A DNA stretch of 64,000 nucleotides from Mesostigma viride (lineage: Eukaryota; Streptophyta; Mesostigmatophyceae; Mesostigmatales; Mesostigmataceae), in contig RPFO01000130.1 in assembly GCA_009746045.1 (NCBI GenBank), forward strand, positions 122,001-186,000, in the 5' to 3' direction. The notes beneath the pieces are model-generated. The model was not told the DNA's origin. It saw only the letters and a list, made by a program, of their open reading frames with translations, and searched no databases. Below are positions 46,701 through 57,100 of this stretch, one piece after another (position 1 is the stretch's first letter; each line of letters starts with the position of its first letter). A program made the position numbers and the translations under genes.

Positions 46701-49700
46701 ACCGACTGACGGGTAGGCGTGTATGTAGGCGGGTAGGTGGGTGTGCAAGGGTTGGGTGGACGGATGGATGGAAGGATGGGCGGACGTGCACGCATTCATT
46801 CATTCATTCATTCATTCATTCATTCATTATTACATACATACATGTTCATGCCCTTGTTTCCCTTTTGTTGCTTGCTGCCTGACACGCCTTGCTACAGGCG
46901 ACGACCGCCCACATCCTCAGCTCAACGATATTTACATGGTTTTGTGCGCTTTCTGTGTGCCTACTACGTACCTCAAACTGTTATTATCCAGGCGATGACC
47001 GCCCACAGCCGCGGCTGATTTCACGCGTGGGAAGCAGCACCAGCATCCGCCGCGTGTTCCTTCTGATGGACCTATCGGGGGATGTGGTGAAAGACTTCAA
47101 TGCGTCCGCATTTACAGTGACCGCAGGAAAGGTGGAGGACAACTTCACGATCAGGTCAGGACCATACACGAGAATAGTACTTCCCGATCTCTTACTAGCC
47201 AGACTTGACACGTTCGTCATGTGGGTAATTTTTCCTTGACTTTATGGACTCAGCCTGATGCTTAAATAGTGTTGGCTACCTTTGGCCGCCCGGCGCAAAA
47301 GCCTGCACACTAATTACCCGGGAATCACTCAGCTCCTAAGAAGACCAGCGTTTGATTGAAACATGTGGAGCCCTGCCACAAATGCAGCTGTTACAGTGGC
47401 CTTAGGAAGCAAGCAGCCTCCAGGGTGGGAGGGAGGGGGGAAAAAATTGCGGATCCTTGCGTGCCTAGCTTGCTGAAGGCAGGGTCCGCCGACGCACAAG
47501 CTGATATCACCCTAAATGAATTAAAACCTGCATGTGTCACGCACCGACCTGAGCGGTGCTGAAAACGCCACTGAAACTATCGAGGCCACGACCCCCCGGG
47601 ATAGTACAGTAAGAACGTACAGGTAAGCGTACAAGGTCGGTCCCTTAACCTCTCAACCGTCCTTGTGCCGATTTTTCACCACAAGTTTTTCTCGTGACTC
47701 AAAATCGGCACGAGTTTATGTGCCCTAGAGGGATTTGTTCCTATCATGATGTTCCTATGGTGATTTCTTCCCCCCTATTTCCAGACCTATGTCCCGCCCT
47801 AGGTGCTGGAATACATAGTGGTGTGCAGGTGCACTTTGTGCACCCAGAGCAGGTGTAGTTTACACCCTACCCTTGCAGGAAGTAGCCAAGAGTGTATTAA
47901 AAGCCATATGCCCCTGAGAAGGGGCATATGGCTTTTAATACACTCTTCTCAGGGATATGTGCTACTTGTACTCCTGGCAACGGAGTTATGTTACAATTCA
48001 ATTCAATTCAATTCAATTCAATAGGGATTTGGCGGGAAGGTTTTCGCGGGAATCAACTAGTCTTACCAACGGGAAGATGTAGAAGAGGTCCATCTAGTAG
48101 GGATATGGGTACAACATTCTCGAGGATTGTGAAAAGAAGGACGGTCACATCAGGATACGTCCCGCTCTTCACCTCATCGAGTTATATTGCAGAGCCACAC
48201 CCTCTCCGGGACGACAGACGCGATTTTCGACATTCTACAGCAAGGTTGCTATGTCTCAAGAGGAACACCTGGATATAAACCTCCGGTACCGATGGAACAA
48301 CTAATAATGATCCATGAAATCATCCACAGTGGTAAACACAACATTCGACATTCTACAGCAAGGTTGCTATATCTCAAGAGGAACACCTAGATATAAGCCT
48401 CCGGTACCAATGGAACAACTAATAATGATCCATGACATCATCCACAGTGGTAAACACAACATTCGACATTCTACAGCAAGGTTGCGATGTCTCAAGAGGA
48501 ACACCTAGATATAAGCCTCCGGTACCAATGGAACAACTAATAATGATCCATGACATCATCCACAGTGGTCAACACAACATTCGACATTCTACAGCAAGGT
48601 TGCTGTGTCTCAAGAGGAACACCTAGATATAAACCTCCGGTACCAATGGAACAACTAATAATGATCCATGACATCATCCACAGTGGTAAACACAACATTC
48701 GACATTCTACAGCAAGGTTGCTGTGTCTCAAGAGGAACACCTAGATATAAACCTCCGGTACCAATGGAACAACTAATAATGATCCATGAAATCATCCACA
48801 GTGGTCAACACAACATTCGACATTCTACAGCAAGGTTGCTGTGTCTCAAGAGGAACACCTAGATATAAACCTCCGGTACCAATGGAACAACTAATAATGA
48901 TCCATGACATCATCCACAGTGGTAAACACAACATTCGACATTCTACAGCAAGGTTGCTGTGTCTCAAGAGGAACACCTGGATATAAACCTCCGGTACCAA
49001 TGGAACAACTATTAATGATCCATGACATCATCCCTAGTGGTAAACACAACAGGAGGAAGACAGGATCTTTGGCCTGCATATGGGTTGCCATTCTTGAGAA
49101 CTAAGCTTCAAGCGTCCCAGCGAAAGGTCGAGATGAAATTCAACAGTATGATGGGCTGGTTACCACACCTATTGCAGACACAACTTCACAGAAGTATCCA
49201 CGACACTATCTGTTAAACTGAACAATGTCGTTGAGCTAAGGCACTTTGAGGATGGATGAACAAAGCAAACTTTATTACACCATGAGAGAAGATCACAACC
49301 AGCGTTCCAACAATAGCCACTTTGAGGCCAGATATGCTTCCACTTTTTGCTTCTCCAGCATGATCCGCGCTTCCGCATGCCACGCTTCATCTTTTCCTAA
49401 GCCACTTTGCATAACAACACTCCCGCAAATGTCCAAGTCGCACAACTTTCTAAATACTCAACCGAATCAGCCCATTTATGCGTTGCTGGAAAGGGCGATT
49501 AACTACTCAATGCCAATATTCATGCTCACCATTGTCATAATCGGCTGATGGAAATTCAGAAATCGGCATACTGCTCATGCATAGCTTTTAGTCACCACCC
49601 TAAACGGTTATTCTCGTCGTAATATGATATATATATGAATATTGACAGTCCTCATCACTTATTTTGTCTTTTCTTGCTTGTTCTGAGCTGGTTTTCCCCC

Positions 49701-52700
49701 ATGCATCCACCGGCACCTCTATAGGCTCCCAACGCCTCGTCACGCACACATGGCTCTTCATAACTCAAACTTGTGTATGCTTTGCTTCCTTACTCTGTGC
49801 CGGTCCCCCTCCCTGCCCACAGTACCGACCACTCCCAGTTCGAGATCACCCTTGTCCTTGATGGTTCCTCCACCGCAACCATCTATCTGGCCGAAGGGGC
49901 GCTCCAGAACCTCGCAGGGATGCCTTCACGGCGCTCGAACATTTTGTACATCACCCACACAGACACCAATCCGATCGCCCTCGCCGACAACACGGTTGGG
50001 ACCACCGTCGGCTCCGTGCTGGGACTGCTCGCTGTCGCCAACATGATGTCCGCATTGTTCTCAAGCCTTGGATTGCTCACACCGCTGGTGCAGGCCGGGA
50101 CCACAGCAGTGGCGCCAATGATGGCAGTGACGGGGGTGACGGCCGGGTTGCCGGTATGTTTGTGTCAAGTGTAACTTGGTGGCGGCGGCTATGTAGCCAT
50201 AGCATTCATGAATGTAAGAGCCGGCTGCTAGGTCTAGAGTCGAAGAGCGTGTTACCGGGATGCGGATGCAGGACCCCTGGCGGAATGAACTTGCTGGCCT
50301 GTCGTGATTTCCCTTCCTGTTGCTTCCCTTTGTATCCCGCGAATGCTCCCTCGGCTGCAGGCCCTCCTGGGCCACCTGCAGATGGTTGAGATGACGGGCG
50401 ACCTGAACATGGAGCTCCCTGATGGCTACCGATCGACCACCAACCAGCTCAGCTGGCTCAACCTCGAGTTTGGCATGCCTTGGGGCGGCTCCACCTGCGG
50501 CAGTGACGATGACGACAATGTCTCGGCACCGGCTGCGGGCAACAGCACCTCGAATGGCACGGACGGGGTGGTTGTGGGCGTGGTGCGAAAAGGTCTGTTG
50601 GGTGGGGAGGCTGTGATCATTACATGAGATGTGGGAGTGCCACAGGTACTAGTAATGGTACTAGTGCTTCTGTTTGTCATGAACTTCTGTGATCAAGCAA
50701 CATGTGAGATTTCCGATTGCGCCAGATTACTCACCTCATTCTGATAAGAGGCGTAGGAAAAGTTTCCTAGGTCGAGCTGTCGGGTACCGTTCGCCGGTAT
50801 GGGCATGTGTAAATCTGCGTACGGACAAGTGTCACTTTGTTAGATCATAGAGTAGTACTGTCACAGCCTGGACTGTGACGCGAAAGGTGTAGATGTCTCA
50901 TCACACTTAACTTTCGTACGGACGTGTTTTCCTGTACTTTTGATAGGCTAGGGTGCTGAGGGCCGCGTAGTCCGTGTACTTTCAATGATTCTGATAGCAG
51001 CACTGGCTAGGAAAGTCCGCCCCAAGTCTAGTACTGTGAACTCGGGCACGGAAGCAGACTGTACTTGCAGGTCGCCTCGGACATTCCACTACATATGCAA
51101 CTGTGAAGTAGTTTGGTACCATACTGGATTCGAACACAGGACCTCTTGCATGATTTCGCGGCTATAGGGGTCTCCTGATCCGAAGGCATCCCAGGCGATA
51201 GCCCAACCGCGAAAAAGCTCTTTACCGGAGAGCGGTGCAAGTGCGTCCGAAATTCTCCAATATGAACCAGTGGATCGAATCTTAGAACTGCTAGCCCCAC
51301 GGTGGAAGCTGTGCTGTCCATGTCGACATCAAAGCATTGTCGCAGTGAATTCTCACTCGCTAAGTTCTGGTTCCTGTAATCAAAAGGCAACGCTTTCCTG
51401 CGAGCATTGCGTGTTCGCATGATTGTGTCTGGGTCTCACCAGGCGCCCGGCCTGGTCAAGCAGCACAACAATACCGACTACTACTTACTATCTTCTCTCC
51501 GGAATCATTACAGGGTAAGGCAAGGTGAGCCCTGAACCCTAAATGTTGTACAATGAGTGTAGCCAGCGAAACACTGTTTCATTTGGCACTTAGTTATTTG
51601 GCTCATGTACCCTCCTCTTCCTCCCCACACACACCTTTACCTCCCCAGCTCCAGAAATGGGCTTGGCTTTAAAACAGGTGTTAAACGTCTTGTGTGCAGT
51701 CTGCAACCAAACAATGTGAATTCCCGTTGTTTGTGGATGCTCCGCTGTTGCTATCCTTCGATGCTATTCATTTACGACATCTCGCCCATGCTATCTTACT
51801 TTGATGATTTCCCATGAACGCTATCCCAGGGTGGGCATTGATCGAGAACAGCCGCTGTATCCTGTCATGTCTGACGGATGCTAGTCACTGGATTGATTTC
51901 TGCTATTGCTTGACACTGTCGCAGCATGGGCGTGGGTGGGGGACAACCGAGTGGAAACCATCGACACTGTGCGGCCCGACCAGCGCGACCCAAACTTCAT
52001 TGAAAAGCGCCTCGTATCAACCGCCGTGTGCGGGTGGGATATCTTCCTCCAGGTCCTCTTGTGGGCCTCCGTGCTAATCATCGTCGGCCTTGTGCTTCAT
52101 ATACTGTGCATCAAGGCCTGGCAATGGCAGTTTCCTGAGACGGCAACCCCTGAAATGCTCCTATTCCCTCGCGCCGAGTTGTACTTAGTCTTTGTCATTA
52201 TCCCCCCGCTCACCCAGGCGGGGGCATTCTTGATATCCGAGCACAAGCCGGCAGCGGTCGCGATTGGTGTGGTCGTTCTATTGATCGGTCCCGGCACGTT
52301 TTTATACTTCTCACTTCGCAATGTGCTCATCCGACATGTGTTCGGGGGAACGACGGTGCACTTCAAGCACTCGCTCATCGTGCCGCCGGTAAGTTAACTA
52401 AATTCTGCTAAGTATACATTAATTGTTCATCTCCATTGGTTTGGCCGTCAAGGGCGATCTAATCCATGCACTCGCCAAGCTGCCGGTACGTTCATATTAG
52501 TACTAATGAGTTTTGAAAGCGCTTGTTATGTCGAGATTGTAATCAGCATTACGTCTCGTTACCTGTTGAACGTTTTAGTGTTTATTTATCCCGCTGGCCT
52601 TGACTGTCAAATCCGGTCTATCCTCTTTTCTCCCGTATCTTTCACTTCTTTTCATCCACCCTTTCCACTTGAAAGGATGGCTTGTGACGTTGGTGATCAG

Positions 52701-54047
52701 GGGATCCTGATAAAGATTCTCCTTCGCTGACACAGCAAGCAGTTGTAACTCAGCCCAAGTGTGCCCACTGCCTATCAATGCCATTTTCTCTTACCAATTA
52801 AACAATAGTTAAGAACGTTAGGCTTGAAGACAGTAGGATTGTGCTACTATCTGCCCCAACGTTCACGAGACCGAGAGTCTAGTACCCGGCAATTACAAGG
52901 TTAGCACTGAAGCACCTTCTGAGGTTGTAGCTTTATCAGCATTCCTGCTATGGCATCATCGAATGCTGTGTAGGATGGAACCACTCTGTGTAAGAATGGC
53001 ACTATATTGCTGCTCAGGACCTCGATGGGACTTCCCGTCCGCACTAGCAGCGCATAGGGTGTCCCTCTTCGGTACATCAGAGGATCAGAAGCTTGAAGGT
53101 TAGGCATAATCTTTATTTGCATCGAGTATACTTTTGCGTCAAATGCTCATCTTTTAGCAGCCCACTGAACTGCCACGTCTTCAGATTGCAAAGTGCTTGG
53201 TTCCACGACATGAAACAGGTAATGCCCACATCACCTCTCTGCTATGTCACCGCTGCCACATTATGGTCGCTCATAACCAAAATCTTCCCCACTTTTGCGA
53301 CACTTAATTATCGCCTCGCCAGATACGGCCGGAATGGGTGCGCCCCCTGGAGCGTGTCTGGTATGCCCTGGTCGGTGTACCCATGAAAGGCTGTTGGCAC
53401 GATGTCTGCAACCGGGAGACCGTGGTTGCTCGCTTCGGTCCCTTGTTCGAGAACTTCAAGGGCCCGCACCTGGGCGTTGGGCCCCTTCACCCTAGTATTG
53501 ATGACGAAGGCGGGTGCTGCGGTAATGGGGTCGGGACCGAGCGCCTCGGTGGCTACTTGCGCACATCATACGGCCTCATCGAGCTTTTAAAGAAGGTCTT
53601 GTTATCGTTCCTGCTGGGCGTTTTCGGTCCCGCGGCATCAAGTAACGAGTCCGTGGGCCACTCGGACGGATCCAAGAAAGTGGGGCGATGGGTTCAGGTT
53701 GCTACTGGCCTATTCATACTCTTGCTCCAGTTGATAATATTAGTGCGAGAGAAGCCATTCATCAACCGGTTTGTCCAGGCAGCCGAGACGCTCGCGGTCA
53801 CCTGTGAGGTGCAGCTGTTTGTCATCCTGCTCTTCCTGGTGGGAGAATGGGTGAGTGGCCGCAAACTACCACTGCTATGTAGGGACGGTCTCATTTCTCT
53901 GGTTGTCCTCTGCCTTGTTGTTGCTGGTGGGAGAAACACATGTGGCCACGGTATCTACGTCGTTATAGTAGCACTGACATTCATCCTGCTCTGATCCTTT
54001 TCCTCCCTCTTCCCCCCCTTCCCCCCCTTCCCCCCCGCACACACACA

Positions 54048-54143
<96 letters not shown>

Positions 54144-57100
54144 CAGGGCAACAAGTCGGTCTTGAGCAATGCGCTGATCATCACCATGCAGCTGACCATC
54201 CTGTTTAACCTCATCTCCCAAGTGTTTCTGGTGCTGATCAACTGCATGAGTGGATGGGCCGTGTTTAAGAGGCGCCTCAAGCAGGCCAAGACACGGTATG
54301 TCTGGCATCAGCTAGTGCATGTTCTCTTACAGTGCATTTGATTCAGAAGAAGTCCCCCCACACCACCCCTAGGCACACTGCACTCACGTGCAGGCTAAGA
54401 TACGGTGCGAATTTTCTTATTCTCGTGGCCTCCTTGTAAAACGTTTAATGGCTTTTATCAGAAAGTGGAGGCACACGAATGAAAGCATTTGAATCATCCC
54501 ACACCACACCACCACACCCTGGTCGTCTCTGATCTCTCCCCCCACATTCTTTCTCCTATCCCTCTCCTGAATCCACCCGCCCATAAAAAAAATAATGCTT
54601 GCCCCCCCTTTCCCCCCCGCAGAATCCAGTTCGGGACACCGCGGATGGCCGGAAAGAGAGCGCGTTGCTGCTCTAACCTAGGCGAAGCCATACGGCAGCT
54701 GTGGCTCGACGCGCACACACCCTACGACCCGTCCTACTTGAGCAAGCACCCCGGGGGGGACCTACTTCCACTCACCAATAGCAGCAAGACCCACCCAGCG
54801 TCTCCCACCACAGGTGTGTTCTCCCCCACAACCGCCATCCTTGCAAGCATGGTCCCATCGGGGGAATAAACCGGTACTACTATATGGATTGTGACCCGGA
54901 GTGCATTTGGGACGATAGTCGGCGGGGCGAGGTTTAGCTCACGGCGCATGAGGACCCCGTGGGCCGTGGCAACTGGATGACGGTACCGAGCGCGCCCAAG
55001 GCTGCCGAATGTCGGGACGACTTTGGTGGATCAGTGGATGAGCGAGGGGTGGCGGGCGGCCGCACGCTGAGAAAGGGTGGGATCATCCCACCGGTAGGGT
55101 TGTGGGGAGCTTGCTTTCCGTGTTTATTTGCTGCGCGAGTATCCACGTATTTATATTCAGTGAGACCGGCCTGAGTGAAGCGCATAATAGATACAACCCA
55201 TAGGATGCTATAATTAATCCGGCACAGCCCAATCGGAATAACCAAAGGTTCCAAGACTTGGCAAAGCCGATATATATGGAGGGGTGCAAGGATTTCCATT
55301 GGCATCTACTAGTACGGTGGACCTGAGCGCAAAACTATTCAATCGGCGGTTTGGATGGTACGACAATAACGTTTTGAAGGGTTTTGCAGAAAACGCCCTT
55401 CGAACTGTAATTCATCCATCTAGCAATCCATCCATCCATCCAACCATCCATCCATCCATCCATCCATCCATCCATCCATCCATCCATCCATCCATCCATC
55501 CATCCATCCATCCATCCATCCATCCATCCATCCATCCATCCATCCATCCATCCATCCATCCATCCATCGACCGAACTTGCGCATCTTCGCACCTCTCCAA
55601 ATATATTGGCTTTGTGCTTTCTTCGATTTTTTAGTTCTTCCGAAAATGGGCTCCGCCGACGAAAGTTTTTACGGTAAAGTTACAACGCACGTTACTTGAT
55701 ACAGTATACTGTTCGTATGTCTAGTATTAGCATACTCTCATAGGAATATGCATACAAACGGCAATCAGCCGTGGCAGGTTTGTTGGAAGTTTGATTATAT
55801 GCTCCCCGCACCTGACCAACGGACGTTTGACTCGGTGCTTCTGTCACCTACTTGTCAATAATTTTTTTTAACTGGGCTTCTTTTTCATAATCTATACCGT
55901 AATATCTTCGTTCTTTCCGCTAATTATCATCGCCTATGTCGTGCCACTAAGCCTGTCTGCTGGCCCCTTTTCTGGTCCCCACCAGATGCACTGGCAAGCC
56001 CCTCGTGGTTGATCTTCTACCTTGCCATGAGATCAATTTGATGCCAAATAATAAATTTAATTGACTGGAACATGTTGCCCTGTGATCTCCCCCACCACCC
56101 ACTCCCAAATGTTCAGGTGCCGCACACACGGCAGGCATCGCAGGCAGCATGGACGCGATGGGTTCAAACTGCATGCAGCGCGGGGGCGGCCTGTTGCAGG
56201 AGCTGAGGGAGGTGGACGGCCAGCGTTTGGTGGGAACAGTGGTTGGCCAGGGGCTGGATCTTGAGCCGGGTCTTGGCACAGGCCCAGACTCAGTTGACGA
56301 GGATCGGCCTCACTGGTTCGTTATGCACCGGGAGGGTGATAAGGCTCCAATGGCAGGTGAGCCTGCAGCGGTGGTTACCTGGTTGTGAACAAAGCAGTTA
56401 TCTGGTTAACTGGTTCTTGGTTGGGTTGACAGCCTGGGTTGTTGACAGCCTGCTAGTGAGCTTGTTTTTCTTGTGTTGGTTGAAGTACATTCTAGATTCA
56501 GCTGATTTCCGCTAAGGGTTGCGTCTGGAGGTTTCTACAAGGTCATTTGGCTGTGTGGATGTCTGTCAGAATAATGATGTCGTTTTATCCCAGTCGGCAG
56601 TTCACACACCTTGGAACCACAATCCAGGCCGCGTGGATGGCCATATTCTCACACCGGGCTGGGTTACGAGCATATTAGTTTTTACACATGCAACCAACCA
56701 AGCCACCACCATTTTGATTCCAAAGATAGGACATTTTCACTTGTCTTTTTTTCACCCCCTTACAGCCGCAATCCAGACCCGCGCGGACGGGCATATTTTC
56801 ATCAACCCACCTCAACCCGCCAACCTTTTGCAGAAACTTGATTTTATTTATTTATTTTTATTTTTTTATCCTTGTTACCCGGTTTCTCGCAGCCGCGATG
56901 CAAGTTGAGGGGATGGAAATGTTCTCCTGCAACGCGAGCCCCGATGGGCGCAGCATCAGACACAGCCACAGCAACGTCCAGGGCGAGACCAAGGAGGTGC
57001 ACAAGGCAGACAGCCCACCCCGCGATCTCGCCACTACAAAAGAGAGTGTCGACAATAACAACAACAGCCCAGTGCATGACCGGGTCGCCTCTCACAGCTC

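Noticed and set aside
46160-46882. Long ORFs on both strands encoding TDRP / SVGR repeats
   Set aside because: They are products of the GACC tetranucleotide array, which is open in all frames.
51113-51215. Functional tRNA gene on the minus strand
   Set aside because: A-box and B-box-like strings are present, but no acceptor stem can be formed at the expected positions.
53940-54146. ORF extending upstream of the last membrane exon through THTHTH repeats
   Set aside because: The upstream part is the CA microsatellite of the intron. The exon begins at the AG before GGCAAC, which matches the phase of the previous exon.
55284-55634. ORFs with IHPSIHPS / DGWMDGWM repeats
   Set aside because: They are products of the ATCC microsatellite.
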